A DNA stretch of 64,000 nt, taken from the NCBI GenBank assembly GCA_003439945.1, contig QVRM01005202.1, forward strand, positions 1,132,001 to 1,196,000, written 5' to 3'. Below are positions 24,901 to 37,184 of this stretch, one piece after another (position 1 is the first letter of the stretch; each line of letters opens with the position of its first letter). Under the pieces are notes generated by a model. The model did not search any database, was not told where the DNA came from, and saw only the letters and a program-made list of their open reading frames with translations. The position numbers and the translations under genes were made by a program. The DNA is from Dermanyssus gallinae. Lineage: Eukaryota > Arthropoda > Arachnida > Mesostigmata > Dermanyssidae.

Positions 24901-25296
24901 TTAAATAAACTTAGATTCGTGTTTGACGCGTGAGGCCATATTGCCTGCATTTCGTAAATAGCGTTTGATGCAATCTATAATTTTAAAAGGCTGGAACGAC
25001 GCCCAGCGACAACCGACGGGGCTCTGGGACATTATGAAATGTGTCCCAGAGCCCCGCTTTGCGAAGTCTTTTCTCAATATGTTTGGTAAATTTAAATGCC
25101 TGCGTTTTTTTAGCACTATATAGCTAATGTCAGCAAACTTTTGCAATGACATAAGAGACTGCTGCATGTTAAGGCAAATCCGGGAGTAGAGGACATAGTC
25201 ATTGGCATTCATAAGTGTACTTACTGGCATAGATTTCGTCTGGCAGATTGCGTACAAATATTGAAAACAAGAACGGGTTGAGGCTGAGAAGAACAA
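24901..25296 (-). mobile_element. Reverse transcriptase remnant of a CR1/I-like LINE
   Basis: Contains STLMNANDYVLYSRI, a decayed form of the catalytic YADD box, where the usual reading is MYADDIVLYS, followed by a helix that aligns with the next RT block (SLMSLQKFADI). The second Asp of the active site is no longer in YADD context, so it is inactive. Inside it a 15-bp perfect stem (25017-25031 with 25042-25056) occurs. Confidence 0.6.
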
Positions 25297-25801
25297 CGCC
25301 TTGTGCGGCTCCTATAGTCAGAATTATTGGGGTATGTTCAGCTACTCTGTTGTTACATTACAGACCCCTCCTGTAGCACACCCTGTAATAGTATTATCGT
25401 TGGGACACCACATGCTAACTTCTCGAGGACTATTGTTCGTGACGCTTTGTCAAAAACCGCCTAAAGTCTACACGAAGAGGGCCTCAGAGGGCAACTTCTG
25501 TTGAAAACAGCGCAAACCGTCAGCGTCGGTCTCCTTCGCGCTCTGGCAAGCATTCGGTTCTTTCCAGCCAACGCGCATCTACTACCTCCGAGATTCCAAT
25601 AGGACGAGTCAGCTCGTGGCGGAGCCCCACACACTGGCCCCATTCGGCGACAAGTATAAAATTACTGTGATGATTTAGTAATCATTTACAATACGTTTGC
25701 CCACTCGGCAGTGCTCGCTTTAGTACAAATGGTGGTAAAAAGGTGTCACATGAGGTTAAGAATCAACTGTCCGTGTCCTTGCTTGATGGCAGCTCCCGCT
25801 C

Positions 25802-26197
25802 TTATGGACTCGGTGCAAGCTGTATATCCTCAAAGTCCCTTGCAACTTTAAAACGGTAAGATCCATAAGATTTCTCTTCGTGACGCCGAGTCCCAAGAGC
25901 GTACTTGCAGATTCGAAGTGCCATACACCACTCATAGAGATAGTGATGGATCCGAATCTGCAAGGTTTTTGCGGGTCGGGGAGTCGCCGCTCTTAGGAAT
26001 TCGGCGTCATATTTTGTGATTTTGTTCTGCCGCACTTTTGGCAATTCCCTGTTCGAGCCGCAAACCTCGGCATCTAAAGCCCAGACCTCGGTAGGTGTTG
26101 CTACTATGAGGTCGGGCTTTAGACCCGGTGCGCCCGGTCGACGGAATACTCGCTCACGAACCACCTCACGACCCCTCTTGCGGAGAAGACGCGCCAC
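25802..26197 (-). pseudogene. Restriction-like endonuclease part of the R2-like element
   Basis: 131-codon open frame with KPDLIVATPTEVWALDAE followed by a KITKY lysine, matching the PD...D...K layout of the REL endonuclease that nicks the target in R2-clade elements. It is cut off from the CCHC motif by an in-frame TAG. Confidence 0.7.
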
Positions 26198-27302
26198 GCG
26201 ATCACAGACGTCGTCATGTCTTTTTATAGTTTGCTTGTGTGTTGTAACGCACGTCTAAGCGACATGAGCCAACGTCTCAGGCGCATGACACCGGTGCCTA
26301 CAACGTTTGTTGTAGCCCGGGCGTCCCCTGGCCAATCTGGCACGCGTTGGTAGTGCGTTGATCCTAAGCTTTAGTAGGTTCAAATACTCCTTACCAGATA
26401 GGTAGGCCATACCCTCAATCCAGCCATGCTCAGAGGGCGTTTCCTGTGTTTTTTAAAATGTGCCCCACCGAACGTATTGTGTAGTTGTTGAGACCAGTGC
26501 TCGGTCTCTTGTGTAGCGGTCTCCATGGAAGTTCCCAAGCGCTCGCAAAAAAAGTCTTGTTTTCGCAAGGTTTTTTTAAGTGCTCGGTGGTTAGCATTCA
26601 TTGAACCCCAGAGTGCGTGGAGTGCTGTAGTGTTGTCAGACGGAAGAGGGGGAGTCTGGAGATAAATGTTTGGAGGCAGGGGATGTCCAGACCGCCGTGT
26701 GCTGTGTGCGTGTAGAGGTTGGCGTTCGGCACCGTGTTTTCGGGCTTAAGCCACTTCGACTTAACAAACTTTCTGATCTCTTTGTCTAGTTCGCTAAGGC
26801 GTGCCTGAGATGGCCTGGGACCGGAGACCAGTTTATATAGGAGGCGGGGAACGAGAAAATCTTTCAAAAATATGAGTCTTGGTGTGGGCTATAACAGGAA
26901 CTATCGTGAGTCTGTTGACTAAATTAAGGAGTATATCCGTGGTGGAATCAACTCTGCCATTGCTGTCAAGGTCGACTCTCAGATATATCCATCGATCGCT
27001 CATACCCTTAGCTGGCAACTGCCGCTCTCCAACGTTAAATTTTGGTACGGTATTAATAAAATCTTTACTTTCTTTACAATAGGTGGGAGATCGTAAAGCT
27101 TTTCTTAGTATGAATTTTAAAGCCTCGGGATTTCAAAGGCTAAGCCCATAAGGCGGAAGTCATCAGTAAGTTGGTACCCGGTACTAGTTTTGTCTAATTT
27201 TGAAAGAACCTCGCCGAGAACAAGATTAAATAAAAGGGGGGACAGAGAATCTCTCTGCATAACACCCCTAGTTGGCCATAAAGTGCGATATTCTTGTCCA
27301 AA

Positions 27303-27989
27303 TTATATGAGAGTTTTAGATGAGGGGTACAAGCGTTCGATATAATTAAATAATACCTTCGGGTATCCGCGAGTCCGAAGTGACCACAGGACGGAGTCAT
27401 GACTCACCATGTCGAACGCCTTACGGAGGTCTATTGAGGCGAGTCTGAACTCACGTCCCGCAGGCTCGGCATCATTAAAAATGCCATCCAAAACCGCAAG
27501 ATTTTCCAGGGTACCATTAATGGGGAGAAACGCTCGCTGGATTGATGGAAGCTTAATAGAGTTCTGGAGGCGTCTAGAGAAAATTTTGCTAAGCGTTCGT
27601 GATAAGTATGAGCTCATAGATAGGGGTCGTAGATCGCTTGGGGATGCGGCATTGTTAATTTTGGGGATGAACGCTAAGCGAGCAGTTTCATGGGCTGTGG
27701 CTATATCGCTAATTAATAGTATGTTAAGATGACAACAGACTACTTCTAACGGGAGTCTACGGAGGGACGAAAAACAAATCCCGTCTAAGCCTAGTGCTTT
27801 AGAAGGTCCGCGGAGAGCTACGTGGGTTTCCTTTAGGGAGATAGGGAGGGAAACTTCGAAGAGATCAGAGTTAGAAGTGTATACGGGGCAAAGGAGTGGT
27901 TCAGGGGGTGGTTGTGTCATCGTGTTGACCCAGTGTTCTACAACTTCGGTGGTCTGCATGTTGTGTATGGTGTGTCTGCCGTCCAGCAC
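27303..27989 (-). pseudogene. Reverse transcriptase part of the R2-like element
   Basis: 228-codon open frame covering RT blocks 0-4: ALRGPSKALGLDG, FIPKINNAASPSDLRP, AFLPINGTLENLAVL, DLRKAFDMVSH. The catalytic Asp of block 3 is kept. The frame ends before the DD box, which continues in another frame downstream, so the protein is broken. Confidence 0.75.
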
Positions 27990-28569
27990 CTCATGAGCGC
28001 ATTTGGATCGGTTTTGGCTAAAAAGTTTTTGAGTGGTTGCGTAGTCTTGACGTCGCTGTTGCCTTTTAGATACTCGCGCTTCAGTGGAGGGTGTTTCTCT
28101 AAAGACACGACGTCAAGCAGTGGTGTGAAATATTTGTTCAGAAAGTCGTTTAAGGCAATAGTGTGGTCCTCACCTGAGCAAATTATATTTGACAGATGAG
28201 TAAGGTCTGTTGAAATTATGATTGGAAAATGTATTTGTGAGGGCTTGTATTTTGGATATAGTAATATCTCTTTGGGAGGGATAATAGGGTCTATCTGACT
28301 CAGAGTATCGAGGCCCACTAGGCCCAGGAAGCTCAGATCTGTCAGGGTTGGAATCCAGGTGAGCCCTCTTTTAACGGAGATCCTCTACCAGATCCTTATG
28401 CGCCTGAGAATTACGTTGGCTTCTAATCGCCCCAAGTGTGCGTGAAATAAATTCAGTAGCTAAAATGTTGTGAATTTCTTTAAGTCTTTCGTTATTATTA
28501 TTATCTAATAAAAAACATGCTTCTAATGTTGCTAAAAGTTTACGGTTTTGTGGGTTCCATCTGGCCTTC

Positions 28570-28768
28570 TTAGAGGGAGGGAGGCTGAAATGTTCTCATT
28601 ATGACGACGGTGTAAATTAAGACCTGATTTAGAGTTAAAAGCACGAACTTCTTGTTGATTGTGAGACAATCTAGTGTGGCTCGCGAGGCCCGCGCCCGAT
28701 TTGCATACTTGCCCGCAAGTCTGGCAGCTGAGTCTTCCGGCGGTGTTGTTGCCGTCACGTAATGCCAT
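28570..28768 (-). pseudogene. C2H2 zinc-finger N-terminal part of the R2-like element
   Basis: One intact C2H2 finger (C-X2-C-X12-H-X4-H) and a second, cysteine-less finger-like SGLNLHRRH segment. In R2-type proteins these fingers bind target DNA. The frame is separated from the RT by stops. Confidence 0.65.
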
Positions 28769-28800
28769 CGCTGGCTTGGTCCACAGCGGTGGTAAGATTT

Positions 28801-29640
28801 CTTTAAACGTTTCGTAGGTGAACGATGGTGCGATTTTACGCAGATGTCGTTGTTAACATCGCTAAAATAAACCGGTCTTCAGATCATCATTATGCTTATC
28901 TCTACCCAGGGAGCACTCTGTCATATTTCTTCACGTACTGTATTTATGCAAAATAGCGCCGAAAGAAGAAGTTAAAATTTGCATATTAATATGTACAATA
29001 GTAGTGTCGGTCTAAGATATCTATTTGTGGTAGGTAGATGGAAGAGTAGCATCAGACATATTAATTGCTGCCTCCTTGATTCAGTAGAATTGAAGTATCT
29101 ATCACAAGTATATAGTAGGTATGTAGATAGTCAATTAAAATATATAGTGGTTTAAAAACACGATATAGGTGCCCAATATATCGTTGCTTATTATATTATC
29201 TACGCTGAGTTCGATTTTTAAAGCTCGGAACAAAGCGTATCGATACACCACTATGAGCACTGTCTGGGCTTTGTAGCCAGAGCATACACTATACCAATAT
29301 AGAAGTTAAGATTAGTAAAATATAAATAGGGCCGCTATATTTCACTACAACAACTATATAGGTGGACTCACCTTACCTAGATCTAAGAAAACGGCTTTGT
29401 TTGACGGTGTTGTATCTCACAGTTAGGTCACACTGCTGGTCACGATAGTCTGTGAAAACAACTCCCGTTAAAAAGCCAGATATAGCTTGCGATCTAGGCA
29501 ATTCAAGCGGGAGCTCGCACCAGTGCGACCGTCCGGCTCAACGGCTGAGTAGAGAGTAGAGATATATTATTATAATATCATTTTTAAGCATATTTCACTC
29601 AGATTAAGTATAATATACAGTTTAAGATGTTTCTTCATAA
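28801..29640. other. Stretch with no recognised gene
   Basis: AT-rich unique DNA between two retrotransposon remnants. Nothing recognised. Confidence 0.5.
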
Positions 29641-29649
29641 TACTCTATC

Positions 29650-31250
29650 TTCTTCACGCTTTCGGCGAGAGAAGAAATGCAACGATGTTTTGTCCAGCGC
29701 TGTGCATTTCACTGCATGATACTTGGCACACCTCTGCAGGCAGAACTGGCAGGTGCACAACCTGTACTCCTCGTGAAAGACTGCGTTTGAACATAACCAT
29801 GCACTGTGTACCTGGTGTATACGTAGCGACTGTCACATGCAGGACCAAACCAAAGGTGCACGGCATTGAAAACATCCAAACCACCGACCTCCCGTCTGGC
29901 CTGTTCGACTTCAGCTTCCCATTCAGAAATGAAACATTCGTATGGTACTGTACGCGGCATCTTCAGCCTTAGTCGGATTGTTTCAGTAGCCGGTGGACAA
30001 CCTGACATGAGATACACAAAGCGGCTCCTTGCTCGAATAGACAAGCAAAGCACTCGCTTCATATATAATGAGAAACACCTCTCAAGCTAGTTAAGATTCG
30101 CCAGTGTGAGGTGGTTCCACACCCTGTCAAGGCCATACATCAGCACCGGAACAATCTTAAGCATGAAGAGCCTCACTGCTGAGAAAACGGACTTTGCCTT
30201 CGGATATTGCCTACTTCCCCGTAAAGAAAGACAAGTGCCATCCGTACTGTTTCGTTTATATGCGCTGTGAACGTCGTTCCCGTATAATGAACCCGAAGGC
30301 CAAGATACTGGAAAGAGTTAACAAACTCCAATGGTTGGCCGCAGCAACGTATTATATAACGTCTCTGGCAGCAAATCGACCTCCACACTTGAATTTCATG
30401 GCTTTGGTCTTACTGGTGTTTATCTCAAGTCCCTTCGAGTCAAGGAACGCCTCTATCATAGAGGTAATGCGCTTGATGGCACCTAGGCCGCGATGAGCGA
30501 CCACGGTATCATCTGCATACATCACCACCACGGCTATTTGGTACTCCTGTCGGAGTGGAGTTCCCACATTAAATCTCCAATATACCCTGCTCACTGTCTA
30601 CCAACAAGGTGTTCTCCTCAAAGAAACTTGCTATTACACTCAGGAGAGAACTTCCCACTCCTGCTCGTTGGAATGCTTCAACCAGCAGATAGCGAGGGGC
30701 TTTGTCAAAGGCCTTGACCCAGTCAATAAAGACTGGATACAGATGACCTCTGGGTTGTGCCACAGCTCGCTCGATTTCTGATTGGAAAACGTGGATTGCA
30801 TCACGGGTGCCTCGGCCTCTCCTAAAGCCGAATTGCTGCGGTGGAAGTGCCTCTTCAGCCACGTGCTCAATCCGCTGAATAACCAACTTACAGAAAATCT
30901 TCTTCAACGTGCGTTCTGACGCCACTCCACGGTAGAGATTTGGATCCTGATGGTCATCACCATGCCTACCCTTGAACAGAAGAGAAAGCCTGGCGACATG
31001 CTAGACTTTAGGCATCCGCCCCCTCTCTATAATTTCATTAAAGAAATTACAAAGAGTTTCTGCCAAGAGAGGGAGTGACTGAATCCAATGCTCATAGCAG
31101 ACCTGATCGGGCCCTGAGCTCTTTCTCTTCGGGAGTGAGCGTAGGACCTGGCATACCTCCTCCACCCCGAAAGGCAGATTCATGTTGTGCTGCTCCAATC
31201 TAAGCAGATGCTGTACGATTGGAGATACGGCCGCAACGTCACGATTGAAT
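29650..31250 (-). mobile_element. Cys/His-tail non-LTR retrotransposon, degenerate long copy
   Basis: Successive - strand frames give RT blocks in order: PKRKSSGPDQVCYEHW (31001-31198), QQFGFRRGRGTRDAI and FIDWVKAFDKAPR (30569-30925), MYADDTVVAHRG and LEINTSKTKAMKF (30352-30594), QYLGLRVHY (30173-30388), then the Cys/His tail CTCQFCLQRCAKYHAVKC (about 29700-29760). The YADD box is intact, but at least four frameshifts or stops separate the blocks. The KF..GGR.A..DV segment after the RT ties it to the element at 42.8 kb. Confidence 0.8.
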
Positions 31251-31282
31251 AAAATATTAGTTAGGTGGCTCTTTACTTTTTA

Positions 31283-31285
<3 letters not shown>

Positions 31286-31316
<31 letters not shown>
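31286..31316. repeat. (TA)n microsatellite at the 5' side of a retrotransposon
   Basis: Fifteen TA units just beyond the 5'-truncated end of the LINE copy at 29650-31250. Confidence 0.93.
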
Positions 31317-31318
<2 letters not shown>

Positions 31319-32260
31319 ATATGTATTCAAGCATTGTTGCAACCTAGATGAATGCCTATACATACAAACAGTGAAACGTTACAATAAATTCTCAAAGCAT
31401 TCTGCTATGAAGAACGTAACATTTAAGTCGTCTCAGTCCGTGCGTCTATCACAGTGAACGTAGTCATACAGGCATGACAAGAAACTTCCTTTAGAAGCTG
31501 CTGAGACCAACCAGCAGAATGCTTCTCTTTGTTTTTTTTTCACAATCTTGCTGAACTTAAGAAACTCTTTTAGTATAAGATGCAACCGTTTGAAGCGCAT
31601 TATGATGCATTTATAGCAAAGTCAAACTTCTACAATGTCGGTTCTTGGTAGACGGGAGCATGAGTCAAAACTAAAAAGTTGACAAATCATTGTTCAACTG
31701 AAACACGGGCGTACTCTCGGAGCACCAAATGGACTGTTAGAGTTGTTGTAAAAGACGATTGACCGGCGGGACGAAGAATTGACCTGACTTGTTCTTGGTT
31801 CAGATGCTTTTGATGTAACTGCAACGGGTTCAGAATGCTGCCACAATGATAACATTGCCACCGATAAACGGATATTCGTATCTCGTCACGTAAAGCAAAA
31901 CTAGTAGTTATTGTATTGGTAAGTCTAGCCTACAGCTATAGGCAAATTTCACGTATAGAAAACGTCTCTGGAGAGAAATTACAAGTGTAAGGAGCCTCTC
32001 GGTGTGGCAGGTTTTAGGCTATGAACCTACGGAGCACCTAGAATTGACTCAATGATTCGTCTCATACGTTTTATATGGGTATAACCAGGTCAACGGGGTT
32101 TGTTACTCACGACAGAATTGTCGTTAGTTAGTATACATATATAGCTACTACCAGGTTCTGTGTTTTTCTTACAGAAATGAATGCGTGCGTACAGAATACA
32201 ATAGGTTAGGATAAAGGAAAGGGATGTAAAAGCGCGTGTGGCTAATATATACAATGTATA

Positions 32261-32263
<3 letters not shown>
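31317..32263. other. Stretch with no recognised gene
   Basis: AT-rich unique DNA. Nothing recognised on either strand. Confidence 0.5.

Positions 32264-32310
<47 letters not shown>
32264..32310. repeat. (TA)n microsatellite flanking a mariner element
   Basis: About 23 TA units ending exactly where the mariner inverted repeat begins. The matching tract on the other side starts at 33596, so the transposon split one microsatellite. Confidence 0.95.
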
Positions 32311-32313
<3 letters not shown>

Positions 32314-33592
32314 GTAGTTCCACAAGTTTTTAAAATGAAAACCAAGAATTTTCCAAATCTTGTTTTTAATTTTTTCTTATTTGATATACTCCTCGAGAAG
32401 CTCAATACACTTTTCCCACCGAGATTTCAGAGCATTTATACCTCTTGAGTAAAATTCTGCGTCTTTAGACTGAAAATAGGCATTGACAGCAGTTGTAACC
32501 TCTTCATTGCTGGAAAAACGCTTTCCACCGAGACGATTCTTCAAATGTCTGAAGAGGAAATAATCAGAGGGGGCCAGGTCTGGAGAATAGGAAGGTTGTT
32601 CAATAAGTTCGAACCTCAGTTGGGCCAGTTTTGCCGTTGCTTGCCGCGACTTGTGTGCGGGAGCATTGTCCTGGTGAAACAGGACAACCTTCTTCTGCGA
32701 AGCGGGCCGTTTCACGATGAGTTCTTGCTTCAGGCAATCCAACAGTATTGCATAATATTCTCCCGTGATCGATTTACCGCTCTCAAGGTACTCGACCAGA
32801 ATTATTCCACGTTGGTCCCAAAAAACCGTAGCCATCATCTTTCCGGCCGATGCCGTTGTCCGCACCCTCTTCGGAGGTCCTTCACCAGGTGCACACGATT
32901 GGCGAGATGCTTCTTGGGTCTCGGAAGTGTAGTGATGGACCCAGCTTTCATCGACGGTCACGAATCTGCGCCAAAAATCCGACGGATTTTTCGACATCTT
33001 GGCCAAATTTCGCTGTAAAGCGGAAACACGCGCGTCTGTTTGGCCTTGGTTGAGCAAATGCGGCACTCATTTTGCTCTGAGTTTTTTCATCTTCAAGTTC
33101 TCGTGCAGGATGAAATGCACACTACCCAAACTGATCCCCAAGGCCTCCGATATCTCCTTAATGTTCACTCGCTTAAGTGCGGCAACGATTTTCCGCACTT
33201 TTTCCACGTTTTCCTCATCAGTTGCCGTTTTTGGGCGTCCCGAACGTAGTTCATCCTCGGTGCTCCTGCGACCTCTTTTTAACTCATTAATCCAGTTGGA
33301 AACAGTGGCAAAACATGGCGCAGAGTCACCGTACACCTCGTCTAACTCAGTTTTCACTTGGGTCGCATTCCAACTTTTGAAATAAAAACGCTTGATAACC
33401 ACTCGAAACTCTTTTTTCTCAATTTTTCAAAATCACGCCGATACGTTGCACGGGAAAAGCGACCAAACGAAATCGCAACGGCCAATCACCATAATATACC
33501 GCTAGCATTCGAAAAGTTGCCGTTTCCAATAGCGGTGAAAGCGCGAAAAATTCGAATTCTGAAAAGCTCATTTTAAGAACTTGTAGAACTAC

Positions 33593-33595
<3 letters not shown>
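32311..33595 (-). mobile_element. mariner transposon, nearly complete
   Basis: 1,285 bp, the usual mariner size. The 28-bp terminal inverted repeats (32311-32338 and 33568-33595, start CAGGTAGTTC) differ at two positions and are each bordered by TA, the mariner target. The transposase is on the - strand and is interrupted by one in-frame TGA. Confidence 0.93.
32377..33402 (-). pseudogene. mariner transposase with one in-frame stop
   Basis: Cut-and-paste transposase of about 342 codons. The N-terminal helix-turn-helix part (33067-33402) and the catalytic part (32377-33066) are in the same frame, separated only by TGA at 33067-33069, where mariner proteins have the Trp of the WVPH motif. Catalytic residues of DD34D are all present: VTVDESWVHHY, FHQDNAPAHK and LAPSDYFLF, with 34 residues between the second and third Asp. 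A single G-to-A change therefore explains the inactivation. Sequencing error or stop readthrough cannot be excluded. Confidence 0.88.
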
Positions 33596-33629
<34 letters not shown>

Positions 33630-33678
33630 TATAAATATATATATATATACATATATAAATATATATATATATATATAT
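33596..33678. repeat. (TA)n microsatellite between mariner and foldback element
   Basis: TA-rich tract with small interruptions, bounded by the right mariner end and by the left end of a foldback element. Confidence 0.93.
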
Positions 33679-34624
33679 CAATGGAAGGAGGCCGCGGAAA
33701 CGTCCTGTTTAGGAGAGAGAGTGGAATTTATAAAAGTAGTTATTCTGCCTTTTCTTCTCCTACATAATTGTGCGAAATCTACGTTTGCGGGAGAACCAGT
33801 TAACGCATGAAAAAAAAAACGGTTATACCGGCGTGTTCGGAGGAAAACTGTACAACGGAAGACACTTTACTAGCTTGCGTAGCGAAAAGCGAATAGCCAG
33901 GTTAAGGAAAGTCATGAACAATTAATATGTTGTTATGTCTTACGTTAACGCCTTTTTTGTGAAAATTGTTGCATTTCTCCATTACGGCCAAAAATATAGT
34001 AGTTGTCAAGTAACTAAGTTTTTTCGATAGTCATATCCAAAGCAAAGGCACGCGTACTTGCATAGGGTGTATGAGAAAGTTAGCTACATATTTTGAGGTT
34101 TGGTTGAACTCTGCAAGAAAATAATTTTTCCTAGCGGAAGGAGGGCGCGGAAACGCCTTGACAAAATTTTACGGTTCTGAACGTGAAAACTTGCACGTAA
34201 AACATGACAACCATGATTGTCGAAAAGGCTTAGTTACTTGACAACTACGTAACGCAGCACCATCACCTTGGTACGAAATTAGTGAGCATTAAATTTGCTA
34301 TTGCGTGAGATTGGTATTTTGGACGTCCATTTTTGGTCGTAATGGAGAATGTTTAGGATTTTTCATGAAAAAACGTTAACGTAAAATATCGACTTTTAAT
34401 GACTTTCCTTAATCTGGTTATTCGCTTTCCGCTACGCAACCTAGTGAAGTGTCCTGTGCAGTTCCTCCGAACACGCCGGTATAATCGGTTCCTTCATGCG
34501 TTGACTGGTTCTTCCGCAAACGTAGAATTCGCACAACTATGTAGGAGAAAAAAGGCATAATAACTACTTTTTTAAACTTCACTTCCTCTCCTAAACAAGA
34601 CGTTTCCGTGTCCTCCTTCCATTG
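33679..34624. mobile_element. Foldback-type element with long imperfect inverted arms
   Basis: The left end CAATGGAAGGAGG (33679) is the reverse complement of the right end (34612-34624), and homology continues inward to about 34040 on the left and about 34205 on the right, with substitutions and one insertion of about 75-90 bases in the right arm. A further copy of the terminal sequence (GGAAGGAGGGCGCGGAAACG, about 34137) sits in the loop, suggesting nested insertion. It has no coding capacity. Non-autonomous DNA transposon is the simplest reading. Confidence 0.82.
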
Positions 34625-34690
34625 GGAAACATTATTTTCTTGCCGAGCTCTACCAAGCCTCGCAATAAGTACATAACGATACGAATGACC

Positions 34691-34692
<2 letters not shown>

Positions 34693-34733
<41 letters not shown>
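34693..34733. repeat. (TA)n microsatellite
   Basis: About 20 TA units directly preceded by ACCCTG. The complement, TACAGGGT, resembles a mariner-type terminus. Confidence 0.95.
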
Positions 34734-34740
<7 letters not shown>

Positions 34741-34971
34741 TTCAAGATATTATTTACAAAACAGGAGGGTGCAACAAATTTTGTACAAAACGAACACTTA
34801 CCGCTGAATTGATTATACACAGTATAGGCACCTAGTTAACTTCATCCGCGTACAATAGCTGGAGTAGACAATCGACTTAGAGCCAAATGGACAAGCATCG
34901 AAGTTCTTTAGCGCTTCCTTCCGAGCTTCATCCAGCAACAACAGAAAACGCGGTGCAGACAGCCTGAACGG

Positions 34972-35045
34972 CGGCGTGGTCTAGGGGATTAGTGTGCTAG
35001 TCATAGTTCTCATCTACCGAGATTTCGCCGGTGATCGAGCTCTGT
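34972..35045 (+). repeat. Possible tRNA-like SINE head
   Basis: TGGTCTAGGGG resembles a Pol III A box, and GGTGATCGAGCTC about 50 bases later resembles a decayed B box. It is not the same sequence as the SINE at 8577 and 57255, and no cloverleaf is convincing. Confidence 0.3.
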
Positions 35046-36555
35046 TTTAGCGTGCTCATTGACAATAGATAATTGACCGTATACCGCTGAGAGTCAGCGG
35101 CCATGATATTGCCACAAGGCCGGAAAGGGTCCACACAAGGGCTACAAGATGGGCAAAACTCATTGGACTCCTTTTTATTTTATTTTTTTTAGAAGGGACT
35201 AACTGGAAAATGCGGCGCGCACACACGAACGCCACGGCGGGAAAACAAAAAGTGTAAGGCTCCACTAAAAACCAGTCATGTCCTTATTCCCTACACTCAA
35301 CTGAGAACTGCGCAAGCACTACTTCAAGCAATTGAGGGTGTCATTCAACTTTGGAAACAAGTAGTAGGGCAGGTACTGCAAAAGGTTTCATACAAGAACG
35401 ATCTGAAAGTGGTCCTCTGAGGTGCCTACATAAGATGTAATGCTGGGGGTGTAATACGCACACAGCCTGGAAGAGTTCGACTGTGGTTGGTGGGAAAAGA
35501 TATATGTTAATTCGAGTCGATTTATTGGTGATTACTTGCGTATATAAGAAATCTATATATAGAGAGAGCACCTTGTGGTGAATAATTGTCTCCGCGTGAA
35601 CGTCGGTCACGGGTTCTCTAACCCAGGATTAGCCCCGTTCAACAATGTGCCACGACTAGATCAACACCAAGTCGCAGTCCTTGTACTTATGCGCGTCATC
35701 TCGTCATCTAAGCGAGTCCCAATTTGCGGCCAGGATAGAGCATTTAACCAAGCTCTAGCCCCTTGACTCGAAGCCTGGCTTTATTATTAACTCTACAGCC
35801 TTATCGGTCAGGCTTGCTAATTGCTTCTCATGCAAGGGGACTGTTCAGCTGGTTTAGTTAGGCCTATCAGCGAGAGAAGAGTCGATTAATGATGACAATC
35901 TGTCGGCCGGTCAGCCTTTGCAGTTATAAGCCTCCCACCCACTGTTACCCAATAATGCCCTAACCCTGTCCGCAGCCTGGGTCAATGACGACACGATTGC
36001 GGGTCCTGCCATCAGACCGCATCCGGCAAACCTAGGCCGACTAGAGAGACCGGAAGCATAACCTGACCTCTTGCCACAAAGGTCAGCTTAAGATTTAGCA
36101 TCTCCTGGAAAGTGTCTGAGCTAAAATCAGCTACTTAGGCTTAAGAAAATTATCCAAATATCCGTTTTCTTTAAATTAAAAAAGAATACTTTCTAAAGTT
36201 TGTACAACGCCTCAGCATTAGCATCTGTCGCGCTGTCAGCGCTTCTCAAGTCGCGCGAGTCAGCATGGTGCAAGCGTGGTCGATGGCGGTGTCTGGAAAT
36301 GTCTCAAGGAGATACTCTTTGACAACGGGCAACAAACAAACAACGGTAGACGAAATAGCAGTAACTGCAGCAGTAGACAAACAAGGCCCAAGAGGGGGGT
36401 GGGGCGGGTATGGGACTTACATGGGGAAGCCAACTACGTCTCGGTCCCGTAATGAGAGGGGAGGAAAGCGAACAGAGGTCATGCGTCTATCTTGCGTATC
36501 TCAAACCGTCTACGACCAGTAGATCTGACACAAAAAACGACGAGATAAAATAGAC

Positions 36556-36665
36556 TTGCCAGTCGTCTTTGTTGTAGCATTGTGGTTGTTGTTGTTATTG
36601 TTGTTGATGGTGATGTTGTTGTTTTTGATGAGATTCTTGTTGTTGTTAGTGTTGTCACAGCTGTC
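36556..36665. repeat. (GTT)n-rich trinucleotide repeat
   Basis: Impure GTT/GAT/GTC units over about 110 bases. Confidence 0.8.
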
Positions 36666-37138
36666 GTCATCATTGTCAACCGGCAATTGCCATTCGATCG
36701 TTGGGGGTACTCTCATCTCTCCCAACTGTCTGGCAGGCTGGCTCCATTCTGTCTGGACGAATTCGTTCACGAGACTAGAAAAACGCTAGAGAGAGGGAGA
36801 GGTACAAAGAGAGATGAGAGAACCAATGAAAGGGGGCACCAAACGATTCCTCCTTGAAGCGAATCAATCGCTCTCGTTCTGTTCGTTCGGCAAAGGAAAG
36901 CTTTGGGAAAGTTTACTTTGAATTATTATTGTTGTTCCTAGCACTGATAGCATAGCGCCATGCATTCTTCCTCGAACATGTCAAGTAGAAGCTAGCGTGT
37001 GTGGAACGGGAAAAATAGGGGCTTGCGTAGAGGCGGTGGATGCTGTGGAAACAGAGGAATTGGCGGCTACTCTTTAAAGGACGTATATTCTACTATTGTT
37101 CCAGCTGACAACAGTTCGTATCGACATAGTGATGCTAG

Positions 37139-37184
37139 TGTTGTTGTTGTTGTGGTTGATGATGATGATGATGATGATGATGAT
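37139..37184. repeat. (GTT)n-(GAT)n microsatellite
   Basis: GTT units are followed by nine GAT units. Open frames here are poly-Asp or poly-Ser shadows. Confidence 0.9.

Larger units (their letters stand above)
25668..28800 (-). mobile_element. R2-clade non-LTR retrotransposon, degenerate
   Basis: Read on the - strand, the protein order is that of R2-like elements: a C2H2 finger (CQTCGQVCKSGAGLASHTRLSH, 28570-28768), a linker, a reverse transcriptase (about 27300-27990, with RLAFIPK, LASIDLRKAFD and a TDD active site near 27160), the IRKFV..KWL and HGGLDIP segments (26598-26867), a CCHC knuckle (about 26240-26300) and a restriction-like endonuclease with KPDLIV... LDAEVCG and a downstream K (25802-26197). 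Several stops and frameshifts break it, including a TAG in the CCHC region. It is not in rDNA. The 3' end at about 25668 matches that of the copy at 46950. Confidence 0.8.
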